A stretch of 64,000 nucleotides of DNA from Pedobacter psychroterrae (GTDB taxonomy: Bacteria; Bacteroidota; Bacteroidia; Sphingobacteriales; Sphingobacteriaceae), in the NCBI RefSeq assembly GCF_004331695.1, contig NZ_SJSL01000001.1, positions 682,001 through 746,000 on the forward strand, in the 5' to 3' direction. A program made the position numbers and the translations under genes. The notes below the pieces were generated by a model. It searched no databases. It had not been told where the DNA came from and saw only the letters and a list, made by a program, of their open reading frames with translations. Below are positions 25,368 to 34,992 of the stretch, in pieces. How positions within the stretch are numbered: the first letter of the stretch is position 1; each line of letters opens with the position of its first letter.

Positions 25368-26074
25368 GCCCTGTACAATAAAAATATGGTCGGTTTTTTA
25401 TGAAGGTCTATCCGTTCCTGGCGCCATTGGCCTATTGACATCGTTTTTACATATTCATCTTCGCCCGTAAGGTTGGTGGCCACGCAAAGTAAAGTCTGTG
25501 CGGCAGTATTTTTCAACACATCTTCAAACAGGTGATTGTTTCGAAAAGGGGTTTCAATGAACAACTGGGTCTGCTTATTCTTTTCCGCTATCTGCTCCAG
25601 TTCCTTAATCCTTTTGCCCCGCTCCGCTTTATCAATAGGCAGGTAACCATTAAAAGTAAAGCTCTGTCCGTTGAAGCCCGAGGCCATCAGTGCCAGCAAA
25701 ATAGAACTGGGGCCAACTAAAGGCACCACTTTTATACCACGCTTATGCGCTTCAAGCACTACTTCAGCACCTGGATCTGCTATACCGGGGCAACCGGCTT
25801 CACTCATCAGTCCTACATCTTTGCCGGTCATCAGCTCTTTAAAGTAAGGAACCATAGAATCATTACGTTTATGTTTTCCATAGTCGTGGATCACCAAATC
25901 GCTCTGAGGTATTTTTATACCTGCTTCCTTCAAGAACTTACGGGCAGTTTTTTCGTTTTCTACTATATAAGTGCCGATAGAATTGATGGTATCTCCAAGA
26001 TAAGCTGTAAAAGATTTATGTGCTGAATTATCAGACAAGGGAACCGGGATAAGAAATAACGTGCCTTTGGTCAT
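25364..26074 (-). CDS. RsmI-like SAM-dependent methyltransferase (tetrapyrrole methylase fold)
   Basis: A 236-residue protein of the RsmI/YraL group, in which RsmI 2'-O-methylates C1402 of 16S rRNA. I start at the ATG at 26074 (MTKGTLFLIPVPL). Family features are VGLMSEAGCPGIADPGAEVVLEAH, VVPLVGPSSILLALMASGFNGQSFTFNGYLP and TQLFIETPFRNNHLF. It belongs to the shorter Bacteroidota paralogue group, whose N-terminus differs from canonical RsmI (IPVPLSD rather than VATPIGNL), so the exact substrate may differ. Confidence 0.85.
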   Translation of the reverse strand: MTKGTLFLIPVPLSDNSAHKSFTAYLGDTINSIGTYIVENEKTARKFLKEAGIKIPQSDLVIHDYGKHKRNDSMVPYFKELMTGKDVGLMSEAGCPGIADPGAEVVLEAHKRGIKVVPLVGPSSILLALMASGFNGQSFTFNGYLPIDKAERGKRIKELEQIAEKNKQTQLFIETPFRNNHLFEDVLKNTAAQTLLCVATNLTGEDEYVKTMSIGQWRQERIDLHKKPTIFLLYRA

Positions 26075-26271
26075 TGGTGTGAACTTATTTTGTGTACAAA
26101 AGAAGAAAATAATTTCCTGTAAAGCGCACATACCGGCTTAAATATTATAAAAGCTGTGTAACCTTTTGATATTTTCCATCGTCTTTTATAGTATAATGCG
26201 TAACTTGTAATATAGTATTCGTTGGTGCAGGCGAATTTTATACTTGTCATAAACACACTTAAACCAATATA

Positions 26272-26302
26272 ATTACGTTATAAAGCACTATCATAATGTA
26301 AT
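26272..26302. promoter_or_regulatory. inverted repeat upstream of the DUF6600 gene
   Basis: ATTACGTTAT (26272-26281) and ATAATGTAAT (26293-26302) are 10-bp arms with one mismatch and an 11-base spacer. They lie about 85 bases before the DUF6600 start, in a 311-base gap that otherwise holds no gene. A TTAAACTTTG promoter-like word follows near 26318. This is a possible operator. Confidence 0.35.
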
Positions 26303-26385
26303 ATTTCTTAGACAATTAAACTTTGGGTGGTATTGGAACTCAAATTGATATATAAAGATCGTTAGGTAAATTAAACACACACAAA

Positions 26386-27693
26386 ATGAAACACATGATC
26401 AAATTACCGGCTATTGTGCTGGGGCTCATGCTCCTTCTAACCGGGACCACTCAAAAGGTTATGGCACAAGACGAGGACATCTCCTTGCAATCATTTTATG
26501 ACGAATTATCTCCTTATGGCACCTGGATACAGGACTCGCAGTATGGGTATGTATGGAGACCGGACGTAGACCAGGGAGAGTTTAGGCCCTACTACACAAA
26601 CGGACGTTGGGCAATGACAGAATATGGAAACACCTGGGTGTCCAACTATAACTGGGGATGGGCTCCTTTCCATTATGGACGATGGGTGTATAACCGTTAT
26701 AATCAATGGGTATGGATTCCCGACACTGTATGGGGACCTGCATGGGTAAGCTGGAGAACAGGTGGAGGGTATTATGGATGGGCCCCAATGGGACCTGGCA
26801 TGAATATCAACGTAAACTTCAACATTCCTGATCTTTGGTGGGTATTTGTTCCGAATAGAAACATCTATTACAGTAGTTTCCCAAGGTATTATTCGCGCAG
26901 AAATGTAACAATCATACACAATACTACCATTATCAATAATGTGTATACCAGAAACAGGAACCATTATTATACCGGCCCGAGAGCAGATGATATCAGAAGG
27001 TATACAAGAAGTGATGTGCCTGTATATACAGTAAACAGAACCAGCAGGCCTAGCAGAACAAACGTTAGCAACAACAGGATCGATCTGTATACACCTACCA
27101 GAAGCAGCAGGCCAAGTGCAAACACAGGCCCGAGAGAGGTGGTTAGAGGAGAAGGTTATGCTACTGCAAGACCAGACAGGGTATCTGCGGCCGGAAGAGG
27201 AGAAGCTCCTGACAGGGTACAAAGCAGAGGTGATCAGGGTACTGTAAATGGCAGACCTGAGCGTGTAGCTACTCCCAGAGACAATTCGCAGCGCGAAAGT
27301 GGAAGGGTTACAGAAGGAACCAGGCCACAAAGGGCTGAACGTGTAGTGCAACCTTCAAAGGAACGTGCAGAACAATCCGCACGCACGGAACAACCAAGAC
27401 AGGAGCAACGTGTGGAACAACCAAGACAAGAGCAGCCGCAACGTCAGGAAAGGGTGCAACAGCAACCGCAAAGAACTGAACAGCCGCAACGTGTGGAACA
27501 ACCCCGTCAGGAACAGCCACAGCGCCAGGAAAGGGTGCAACAGCAACCGCAAAGAGCTGAACAACCGCAGCGTGTAGAACAACCAAGGCAACAGCGGGCA
27601 GAACCAAGCAGGCCTGCCAGGAGTTCAGAAAGCCGCAGTAGTTCAGGTAGTGGAAGAGAAAGTTCTTCCAGGGAAAGCAGAGGAAGAGGTTAA
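26386..27693 (+). CDS. exported DUF6600-type protein with Q/R-rich repeat tail
   Basis: A 435-residue exported protein. The signal peptide spans residues 1-27 (ending KVMAQ). Residues about 33-175 are the Trp/Tyr/Gly-rich DUF6600 region, with repeats of the type YGYVWRPD, GNTWVSNYNWGWAPFHYGRWVY and WVWIPDTVWGPAWVSW. Residues about 215-340 are Ser/Arg/Pro-rich. Residues about 325-410 form a Gln/Arg/Pro/Glu repeat tail containing two near-identical 27-residue units. This fits a secreted or cell-surface protein with a disordered basic tail that could bind polyanions. The function is unknown. Confidence 0.82.
   Translation: MKHMIKLPAIVLGLMLLLTGTTQKVMAQDEDISLQSFYDELSPYGTWIQDSQYGYVWRPDVDQGEFRPYYTNGRWAMTEYGNTWVSNYNWGWAPFHYGRWVYNRYNQWVWIPDTVWGPAWVSWRTGGGYYGWAPMGPGMNINVNFNIPDLWWVFVPNRNIYYSSFPRYYSRRNVTIIHNTTIINNVYTRNRNHYYTGPRADDIRRYTRSDVPVYTVNRTSRPSRTNVSNNRIDLYTPTRSSRPSANTGPREVVRGEGYATARPDRVSAAGRGEAPDRVQSRGDQGTVNGRPERVATPRDNSQRESGRVTEGTRPQRAERVVQPSKERAEQSARTEQPRQEQRVEQPRQEQPQRQERVQQQPQRTEQPQRVEQPRQEQPQRQERVQQQPQRAEQPQRVEQPRQQRAEPSRPARSSESRSSSGSGRESSSRESRGRG
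27409..27591 (+). repeat. 81-bp in-frame tandem repeat inside the DUF6600 gene
   Basis: Unit 1 is 27409-27489, unit 2 is 27490-27570, and a partial third unit begins at 27571. Each unit encodes 27 residues beginning RVEQPRQEQPQRQERVQQQ. The two full units differ at a few silent positions and at one Thr/Ala. This suggests recent expansion and likely length variation between strains. Confidence 0.85.
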
Positions 27694-27710
27694 ATAAATA
27701 TATATAGTTG

Positions 27711-27737
27711 AAAAACCGGTCTAATAAGCCGGTTTTT
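27711..27737 (+). terminator. intrinsic terminator after the DUF6600 gene
   Basis: AAAAACCGG (27711-27719) and CCGGTTTTT (27729-27737) form a 9-bp stem with a 9-base loop, followed by CTTTT. It is 18 bases after the stop codon and before prfC. Confidence 0.85.
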
Positions 27738-27796
27738 CTTTTGTATATTATAGTTATCTTTGCAGCCTTTTACCAAGCAACAGGCTTAAACGTTAT

Positions 27797-29377
27797 ATGA
27801 TTCACCCGGAAATAGAAAAACGCAAAACATTCGCCATTATTAGTCACCCGGATGCGGGCAAAACCACACTAACAGAAAAATTCTTACTGTTTGGAGGAGC
27901 GATCAATACCGCCGGGGCAGTAAAGCGCAACAAGGCCAATCAAAGCAGCACTTCAGATTTCATGGAAATTGAAAAGCAACGGGGGATTTCTGTAGCTACC
28001 TCTGTAATGGGATTTGAATATAATAATAAGCGGATCAACATACTCGATACACCGGGCCACAAAGACTTTGCTGAGGATACTTACCGTACGCTATCGGCAG
28101 TAGACAGCGTAATCCTGGTGGTAGACTGTGTGAAAGGTGTGGAAGAGCAGACGGAAAAACTGATGTCTGTATGTCGCATGCGAAATACACCTGTCATAAT
28201 TTTCATCAATAAAATGGACCGCGAAGGTAAAGATGCGTTTGACCTACTGGATGAAATAGAAAACAAGCTGAATATTAGCCTCTGCCCGCTTTCGTGGCCT
28301 ATCGGTCAGGGCCATACCTTTAAAGGCGTTTATAGCATATACAACAAACACTTAAACCTGTTCGAGCCAGATAAGACCAAGATCAGCGAGCCTGTGATCG
28401 AGGTAAGTGACCTGAACGATGAAAATCTTCATAAATTCTTACCACAAAAAACGCTCGTGGCACTCAAAGAAGACCTGGAACTGGTGGAGGGCGTATATGG
28501 TGCTGTTGATAAGGAAATGTATCTGGAAGGACTACTGGCTCCGGTATTTTTCGGTAGTGCCATCAACAATTTTGGGATCAAAGAATTACTGGATACCTTC
28601 GTAAACATCGCCCCTAGCCCAAAGGCCAGGGAGGCTGAAGAGCGCGAGGTACTGGCAACAGAGAAAAACTTTACAGGTTTTGTGTTTAAGATCCATGCCA
28701 ACCTTGACCCTAACCACCGGGACCGAATTGCCTTTTTAAGGATCTGCTCGGGCAAGTTTGAAAGAAATAAGTTCTACTTCCACACACGCAACAACAAGAA
28801 GATCAAGTTCTCCAACCCAATGGATTTCATGGCCAATGAAAAGAGCATTGTAGAAGAGGCCTGGCCAGGTGATGTAGTAGGCCTGTATGATAGTGGAACC
28901 TTCAAGATCGGAGACACACTCACTGAGGGTGAGAAACTTCAGTTTAAGGGCATTCCAAGCTTCTCTCCTGAAATATTTAAGGAAGTAGAGAACAGAGATC
29001 CATTAAAGACCAAGCAGCTGGAAAAAGGCTTACAGCAACTTACCGAGGAGGGCGTAGCGCAGTTGTTTGTAATGCAGCCCGGCAACCGTAAAGTAATCGG
29101 CGCTGTAGGAGACCTGCAGTTTGAAGTAATTGCTTTCCGGCTGGAGCATGAATATGGTGCAAAAGCCCATTTCAGGATGCTGAGCTATACCCGTTCAAAC
29201 TGGGTAACATCTAAAGACCCGAAAAAACTGGAGGAGTTTTTAAAGCGGAAACAGCAGCACATTGGTGAAGATAAAGACGGAAACCCGGTATACCTGGCCG
29301 ATAATGAATTCATGATCAATATGACCATGAGAGATTATCCGGATATCGAATTTCATAAGACTTCAGAGTTTAAATAA
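27797..29377 (+). CDS. prfC: peptide chain release factor 3
   Basis: A 526-residue translational GTPase that recycles RF1/RF2 from the ribosome after termination. G1 is [13 protein letters not shown] (residues about 17-29), G3 is DTPGHKDF and G4 is NKMDR. The RF3-specific [27 protein letters not shown] distinguishes it from EF-G. A TATCTTTG promoter-type element lies at 27755-27762, after the upstream terminator. It converges on argH with 22 bases between them. Confidence 0.97.
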   Translation: MIHPEIEKRKTFAIISHPDAGKTTLTEKFLLFGGAINTAGAVKRNKANQSSTSDFMEIEKQRGISVATSVMGFEYNNKRINILDTPGHKDFAEDTYRTLSAVDSVILVVDCVKGVEEQTEKLMSVCRMRNTPVIIFINKMDREGKDAFDLLDEIENKLNISLCPLSWPIGQGHTFKGVYSIYNKHLNLFEPDKTKISEPVIEVSDLNDENLHKFLPQKTLVALKEDLELVEGVYGAVDKEMYLEGLLAPVFFGSAINNFGIKELLDTFVNIAPSPKAREAEEREVLATEKNFTGFVFKIHANLDPNHRDRIAFLRICSGKFERNKFYFHTRNNKKIKFSNPMDFMANEKSIVEEAWPGDVVGLYDSGTFKIGDTLTEGEKLQFKGIPSFSPEIFKEVENRDPLKTKQLEKGLQQLTEEGVAQLFVMQPGNRKVIGAVGDLQFEVIAFRLEHEYGAKAHFRMLSYTRSNWVTSKDPKKLEEFLKRKQQHIGEDKDGNPVYLADNEFMINMTMRDYPDIEFHKTSEFK

Positions 29378-29399
29378 ATAGCATAATGTCCTGATTATT

Positions 29400-30731
29400 C
29401 TAAGCCAGCAATTTCTGAATCGCGTTTTGTGTCTTTTCAAATTTAAACTGTGCAAGCACATCACCCATCATCACTTCAATTTCTGTATTGCACAGATTGC
29501 CGATACTGCCCTCGTGGGTATGGTGTACTGCTTTTCCAGGCTCAAAAGTGCCTTTATCTATGGCATCGCCTACAATTTTGTAGGCTTCTCTGAAAGGCGC
29601 TCCTTTTAAAACCAGCTCATTCACTACCTCTACGCTAAACAAATAAGCATACTTTTTATCGTCCAGAATATTGTCTTTTATACTAATATTTTGCAACATG
29701 AAAGTAGTCATCTCCAGGCATTCATTCAAAGAAGTCATTGCCGGAAAAAGGTTCTCTTTCAATAATTGAAGATCACGGTGATAGCCCGAGGGTAAATTGG
29801 TGGTCATCATCGCAATCTCATTAGGCAAAGCCTGGATCTTATTGCAACGCGAACGGATCAGCTCAAAAACGTCAGGGTTCTTTTTGTGTGGCATAATGCT
29901 CGAACCTGTAGTCAGCTCATCAGGGAAACTGATAAAGCCGAAATTCTGGTTAATGAACAAGCATACATCCATGGCCATTTTGGCCAGTGTAGCTGCAATA
30001 GAAGACATCGCCTGTCCCAGTATGCGCTCCGTCTTGCCCCTGCCCATCTGGGCGTATACTACATTATAATTTAAGCTTTCAAATCCAAGCAACTCCGTAG
30101 TCATCGTTCTGTTCAACGGAAAAGAAGAGCCATAGCCTGCTGCCGAACCCAATGGATTCTTGTTGCAGATCTTATAGGCTGCCAACATCAGCTCCATATC
30201 GTCTACCAAACTCTCTGCATAGGCGCCAAACCACAGGCCGAAAGAAGAAGGCATAGCGATCTGCAAGTGCGTATATCCCGGCAGCAGTTTATCTTTATGT
30301 GTATTGCTCAGTTCAATCAGTTGGCCAAACAATACCGATGTATTGCCCACCATCTCTTCAATACAGTTTCTGAAAAAGAGTTTAAGGTCTACCAGCACCT
30401 GGTCATTTCGCGAGCGTCCGCTATGAATTTTCTTACCAGCCTCGCCAATTCTTTGAGTTAGCAACCACTCTACCTGCGAGTGTACATCCTCTACCGTATC
30501 GTCGATGGTAAAGTCTCCGGCTTCTATTTCGGCGTAAATATTCTTCAGTTCCTTTTGAATGGAGGCAAGTTCATCAGCGGTAAGCAAACCTATACTTTCC
30601 AGCATCTCCACATGTGCCAGTGAGCCCAGCACATCAAAAGCAGCCATTTGCAAATCCAGTTCCCTGTCCTTACCAACGGTAAAAGTTTCTATGTCTTTAT
30701 TTACGTTTACGTTTTTTTGCCAGATCTTCAT
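29400..30731 (-). CDS. argH: argininosuccinate lyase
   Basis: A 443-residue member of the fumarase/aspartase superfamily that splits argininosuccinate into arginine and fumarate, the last step of arginine synthesis. Signatures are SGRSRNDQVLVDLKLF, GYTHLQIAMP and the GSSIMPHKKNP superfamily loop with the catalytic Ser. It is on the same strand as the rest of the arginine genes but 5.5 kb downstream of argE. An unrelated block separates them. Confidence 0.97.
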   Translation of the reverse strand: MKIWQKNVNVNKDIETFTVGKDRELDLQMAAFDVLGSLAHVEMLESIGLLTADELASIQKELKNIYAEIEAGDFTIDDTVEDVHSQVEWLLTQRIGEAGKKIHSGRSRNDQVLVDLKLFFRNCIEEMVGNTSVLFGQLIELSNTHKDKLLPGYTHLQIAMPSSFGLWFGAYAESLVDDMELMLAAYKICNKNPLGSAAGYGSSFPLNRTMTTELLGFESLNYNVVYAQMGRGKTERILGQAMSSIAATLAKMAMDVCLFINQNFGFISFPDELTTGSSIMPHKKNPDVFELIRSRCNKIQALPNEIAMMTTNLPSGYHRDLQLLKENLFPAMTSLNECLEMTTFMLQNISIKDNILDDKKYAYLFSVEVVNELVLKGAPFREAYKIVGDAIDKGTFEPGKAVHHTHEGSIGNLCNTEIEVMMGDVLAQFKFEKTQNAIQKLLA

Positions 30732-30890
30732 TCAGCAAAAATACAATAATTACTTATTTTCCTTGTGAAAGTTTCTTTATGGCGATAAAACTTACATGGT
30801 CGATTTCAGATTCAAGTCCAATCTGCCAATTTATGGGTTTAGTCTCCTCACTTACAAGTTATGTGTTTTCAAAAGCAGATATTTATCGCA

Positions 30891-30911
30891 GGTTTAAGCC
30901 ATATTTAAACC
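30891..30911. promoter_or_regulatory. palindrome immediately before the LytS-like kinase gene
   Basis: GGTTTAA (30891-30897) and TTAAACC (30905-30911) are perfect 7-bp arms with a 7-base spacer, ending 7 bases before the ATG. It may be an operator, for example for the co-encoded LytTR regulator, or a hairpin near the start codon. Confidence 0.35.
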
Positions 30912-30918
30912 GCAAACC

Positions 30919-32601
30919 ATGAAAACATTAATTATTATATTTCTATCATCCCTCATATGTGTAGTTGTCACCGGCCAAGTTGTCACCGACCAAGAAAGAA
31001 CTTATCCTCTTAGTGACACACCCACCGCCTTAGATGCAAATGGCAATTTGAATAGTTTTGGCGTTACTCAGCTACGATCAAAAATCACATTGTTCCTAAA
31101 GGCCGATAAACATACCAAATCAATTAGACCGTTCAATCAAATTCCCAACGACCCACTTGGTAGCATTGTATTTTTGGACGGTGCGAAACAGGTTGAGGTA
31201 ACGACCCGACTCAAAAAAGATAGTTTAAAGTATTACCGTTATTCAATTATTGAAAATGACACAAACGTAATTATTAGCAATAACACCCTAAGGAAAATTG
31301 ATTTTGCCTGGCCAGACGGAAGCGATTTACCGGGACATCTTACCATGAACCTACAAATACCGGAGGTTACCGGCAAAAAAATCACTATAAAGATATATCG
31401 CTTGCCTGAAGTAGATAGGATTACTACACTCATCATCTATAACAAACCATTTGAGCGAATAAAAATATTGACAAAACGTCTGATCTCCGATGACCGGACC
31501 AGCAAAATAAGACATAGAAAAGTTATGGATCTGGGTTATTACCCAGAGATTTTTGTTGATGAAAAAACCAATGGAATTGCATTGTCTGTCAAGAAAACAG
31601 ACCTGGACTTCGCTTATCAGGTATACGTATTTAACCAAGTAGAAAAGACTAAGTTGCAATATCGCTACGTCCCAAATAACAATTGGGACTATAACACCCG
31701 TGACGGTAACCCGATCATTTTTATTGACAAAAGCTACTTTGGCGAATTGGGTGATTATGAAATAAAGATTATACCAGATCCTATTCTGCTAGGCCATCGT
31801 TACACACTTGAGAGTTCGGCTCATATTATTAACAGCAAAGGTCAAATGTCATTTAATGTAGCATCTCTTCCCGGTGTATTTTCAATACGAGAAATGGGCA
31901 TCATAGCGATGATAATTCTTATGGCTGCCATATGTATTGCCGTGTTAATCATTGAGCGCAACAAGAAAAAGACACGAAAAAAAGTAATGCAGGCCCAATC
32001 TAAAACAGAAGCCGCCAAGGGGGAGCTTGACCAGATTCGGTCCCAACTCAATCCGCATTTTGTCTATAATTCACTCAGTGGCATACAGAATCTGATGAAT
32101 CAAAATGAAACCGAGAAGGCAAATTCCTATCTGAACAAGTTCGCTCGGCTAACAAGAAACATCTTAAATGACCAGGAATTGATCAGCATCCAGGATGAGC
32201 GAAATCTGCTGGACGACTACCTAACCATGGAAAGCCTACGGTTTCAGTTTACCTACGAGATAAACATCATCGGCGATACAAATTTCCCTAATACCGAAAT
32301 TCCGGCCATGCTGCTACAGCCCTTTGTAGAAAATGCAATAAAGCACAACATGGCGATTCTGCAGGACAAGGGCAAACTGCTGATAGAATTAAAAGCCGAT
32401 CAAAAAAATGTTATCTTATCGCTCAAAGACAATGGCCAAGGCTTTGACACGCACAAAACCTATGAAGGCCTCGGCCTCAAACTTTGCAAAAAAAGAATTG
32501 AATTATTGAACCAACTGTACAAAGAATGCCCTGTTTCAATGACCATTGACTCAGGAACAAAAGGCACCACTGTTACCATTATTTTAGAGAACTGGTTATA
32601 A
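30919..32601 (+). CDS. LytS/YehU-type sensor histidine kinase with large periplasmic domain
   Basis: A 560-residue sensor. The signal peptide covers residues 1-20. A periplasmic region of about 300 residues matches no domain I recognise (beta-rich, with IDFAWPDGSDLPGHLTMNLQIPE). One membrane span follows at residues about 327-345. The His_kinase domain has phospho-acceptor His380 in SQLNPHFVYNSLSGIQNLM. The ATPase domain carries LLQPFVENAIKHN and LKDNGQGFD. It is paired with the LytTR regulator 2 bases downstream. Confidence 0.92.
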   Translation: MKTLIIIFLSSLICVVVTGQVVTDQERTYPLSDTPTALDANGNLNSFGVTQLRSKITLFLKADKHTKSIRPFNQIPNDPLGSIVFLDGAKQVEVTTRLKKDSLKYYRYSIIENDTNVIISNNTLRKIDFAWPDGSDLPGHLTMNLQIPEVTGKKITIKIYRLPEVDRITTLIIYNKPFERIKILTKRLISDDRTSKIRHRKVMDLGYYPEIFVDEKTNGIALSVKKTDLDFAYQVYVFNQVEKTKLQYRYVPNNNWDYNTRDGNPIIFIDKSYFGELGDYEIKIIPDPILLGHRYTLESSAHIINSKGQMSFNVASLPGVFSIREMGIIAMIILMAAICIAVLIIERNKKKTRKKVMQAQSKTEAAKGELDQIRSQLNPHFVYNSLSGIQNLMNQNETEKANSYLNKFARLTRNILNDQELISIQDERNLLDDYLTMESLRFQFTYEINIIGDTNFPNTEIPAMLLQPFVENAIKHNMAILQDKGKLLIELKADQKNVILSLKDNGQGFDTHKTYEGLGLKLCKKRIELLNQLYKECPVSMTIDSGTKGTTVTIILENWL

Positions 32602-32603
32602 CC

Positions 32604-33356
32604 ATGAAGGCACTGATAGTAGACGACGAACAGTCAAACATCCAAAATCTCAGCACATTGCTTAATACTTATTGCCCGCGTGTAATCATCGCGGGCTCTG
32701 CCAACACTGTTAAAAATGCTCTTGAAAAGATTGGTTCAGAGCAGCCTGACCTAATCTTTCTGGATATACAGCTGGGTCTGCAATCGGGATTTGATCTGCT
32801 AAAGCAATTGCCAACCAAAGATTTTGAAGTGATTTTTGTCACCGCGTTTGACAAGTATGGCATAGAAGCTATAAAATTCGCTGCCCTCGATTACCTGCTC
32901 AAACCGGTAGAAATACCTGAACTGGTGCTGGCAGTGAATAAAGCAGAAGACAAACTGATGGCTAAACAGAAAACACAGCAGTTAAATTTTCTATTAAGCC
33001 ACCTGAAAAATGAAGAAGCCGCACCAGCAAAAATAGCATTGCCTCAACTTCATGAAATACGCTATGTAGCTATCAGCGACATCATTCGGTGTGAAGCTGA
33101 CAATTCCTACACCCTCTTCTATCTTGCCAATAACGATAAGATTATGGTATCCCGGTCCATTAAAGAGTACTCAGAACTTTTAAAACCCATTGGATTTTTA
33201 CGCACACATCAGAGCCATTTGGTCAACAGCCTGTTTGTAAAGAGCTGGATCAAGGAAGACGGGGGTACGCTCCTGTTAACCAATGGAGATAAAATTCCTG
33301 TCTCTAAACCCAATAAAGCAACTGTACAATCAACTTTAAATAAGCACCTGCGTTAA
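32604..33356 (+). CDS. LytTR-family response regulator
   Basis: A 250-residue response regulator. The receiver domain (residues 1-120) has Asp7/Asp8, phospho-acceptor Asp54 in IFLDIQLG and Lys100 in LLKPVE. The C-terminal LytTR DNA-binding domain (residues about 150-248) shows the typical IRCEADNSYTLFYL and LRTHQSHLVNSLFVK patterns. It is almost contiguous with the kinase gene (2-base gap), so the two form a two-component system. Targets are unknown; the palindrome at 30891 could be an autoregulatory site. It converges on the sulfatase gene. Confidence 0.95.
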   Translation: MKALIVDDEQSNIQNLSTLLNTYCPRVIIAGSANTVKNALEKIGSEQPDLIFLDIQLGLQSGFDLLKQLPTKDFEVIFVTAFDKYGIEAIKFAALDYLLKPVEIPELVLAVNKAEDKLMAKQKTQQLNFLLSHLKNEEAAPAKIALPQLHEIRYVAISDIIRCEADNSYTLFYLANNDKIMVSRSIKEYSELLKPIGFLRTHQSHLVNSLFVKSWIKEDGGTLLLTNGDKIPVSKPNKATVQSTLNKHLR

Positions 33357-33378
33357 AACAAACATTAATTCTGTCATT

Positions 33379-34815
33379 TCAATCCAGGAACACATAAGGT
33401 ACATTAGGCTTCTTTACATTCGGATCGGCGGCCTTTTCCGGCCCGGTCTCAAAGTCGCCCTCTTGTTTCCTCCAGGCAGCCACTTTTCCCCTAAGCAGCT
33501 TTAAAGTAGCGATGTATTTCTGATCGGCAGCCAGGCTATGTTTCTCCTCAGGATCAGCTATCACATCATAAAGCTCCTCTGCTGGCCGGTGATGGTACAG
33601 ATCCAGTACCTGTTTTGCATGGGTATCACTTTTGGCCTTGTCTATCCATGATGGCCAGTATTCCCGTCCACCGTCATGGTCGGTCGCTTTGTTCATATGG
33701 GTATTAAACTCGATCTCCGGCGCAAGGTTCAGGATGTACTTAAATTGCTTTGTGCGCACCATACGGGCCGGCGAGCGGTTCATCTGGTTATCACCCGTAT
33801 GAGTGGCGTATACATATACCTGATTCGAAGTTGCTTTTCCTTTCAGCACATCAAAGAAACTGCTGCCGTCTAGTTCTACCGGCGATTTGCCCCCCGTGAT
33901 ATCCAGCAAGGTCGGCACTATGTCAACCTGGGATACCATAGCATCTGCTGTGCTGCCCTTTTTCACTACATTGGGCCAGCGTACCATCATAGGCACCTGT
34001 ATCCCATAATCATACAAACTCCATTTGGCAAATGCCCACTGCGGACCCTGATCGGCTGTAAACATGACCATCGTATTCTCCTGCAAACCGTTCTTTTTCA
34101 AACTATTCATCAGTCTGCCCATATTGTTGTCCATCTTCGTAATGTCGGTATAATATCGTGCACGTGCTTTGCGGGTATCTTCGGTATCAATGTGCTTTGA
34201 CGGAATATTGACCTCCTTCGCGGTATAAGTCGCTTTTTCCGGCCATACCACATGCGGACTATGGTCACAAACAATCAGTACAAAAGGCTCATCTTTTTTA
34301 AGTCCCGCTATCCATTCCTCTACCACAGTCATATTCAGATCGTAATTAAGTCCTGGCTTTTTTTCAAATCCTGGTTCAATCACATTAGAGTGGGAGATCC
34401 TTTCAAAAGGGAAAGATGCTTCCGGCCCCACATGCAGCTTACCGGCTATTGCCACCCGGTAGCCCAGTGGCTTCAATTGCTGCACTATGGAAATTGTACC
34501 ATGCTTTACCGCACTGTGGTTGCCATGTCCGCCATGTCTGAAAGGGTACAGCCCGGTAAGGATCGTACTGCGGGAAGGACCGCAGGTAGGCGATCCTGCA
34601 AAGGCACGTGTAAAGCGCATGGACTCTATGGCAAAAGCATCCAGATTGGGTGTCCGCACTATTTTGTTGCCATAAGGACCGATATCGACAGCTCCTAGAT
34701 CATCCGCAATAAAAATCACAATATTGGGGCGTTTTGCAGAAGCTTCCTGAGCCTGAACAAGATATGCCGGCAGGGCTATCAATACGCACAGCAACAGAAA
34801 TAATTTTCGGATCAT
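33379..34815 (-). CDS. exported sulfatase (S1 family, N-sulfoglucosamine sulfohydrolase-like)
   Basis: A 478-residue type I sulfatase with a signal peptide (residues 1-22, ending LVQAQ). The formylglycine motif is CGPSR, with Cys78 as the residue to be converted. Metal ligands are expected at Asp38/Asp39 (FIADDLG) and in MFTADQGPQ. YPFRHGGHGNH and IAGKLHVGPE resemble heparan N-sulfatase relatives. There are no other carbohydrate enzymes or SusCD genes nearby, so the substrate is unassigned; a maturase must be encoded elsewhere. Confidence 0.93.
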   Translation of the reverse strand: MIRKLFLLLCVLIALPAYLVQAQEASAKRPNIVIFIADDLGAVDIGPYGNKIVRTPNLDAFAIESMRFTRAFAGSPTCGPSRSTILTGLYPFRHGGHGNHSAVKHGTISIVQQLKPLGYRVAIAGKLHVGPEASFPFERISHSNVIEPGFEKKPGLNYDLNMTVVEEWIAGLKKDEPFVLIVCDHSPHVVWPEKATYTAKEVNIPSKHIDTEDTRKARARYYTDITKMDNNMGRLMNSLKKNGLQENTMVMFTADQGPQWAFAKWSLYDYGIQVPMMVRWPNVVKKGSTADAMVSQVDIVPTLLDITGGKSPVELDGSSFFDVLKGKATSNQVYVYATHTGDNQMNRSPARMVRTKQFKYILNLAPEIEFNTHMNKATDHDGGREYWPSWIDKAKSDTHAKQVLDLYHHRPAEELYDVIADPEEKHSLAADQKYIATLKLLRGKVAAWRKQEGDFETGPEKAADPNVKKPNVPYVFLD

Positions 34816-34992
34816 ATTTGGATGGTTAGAAAGTTAAAAATAATCGAATTTTCAAGAATAACGTACACATAATTATATTTTACGACTATACCCCTATATC
34901 CGTTTTGTCCCGTTCCCATACCGTGCTAAGTTTAAGAAAGCTTATCCTCCTTGTTGCATTGGTGAATTAATCCAGCTATCTTCGAATTGAGT

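Noticed and set aside
26506..27351. 281-codon open frame on the minus strand opposite the DUF6600 gene
   Set aside because: It is antisense to a clear exported protein with repeat domains. Its translation is Ser/Cys/Pro-biased with no domain, and it arises from the skewed codons of the plus-strand gene.
27308..27607. Val/Ala-rich hydrophobic minus-strand frame
   Set aside because: It is the reverse complement of the Q/R repeat units, and its hydrophobicity is a by-product of that composition.
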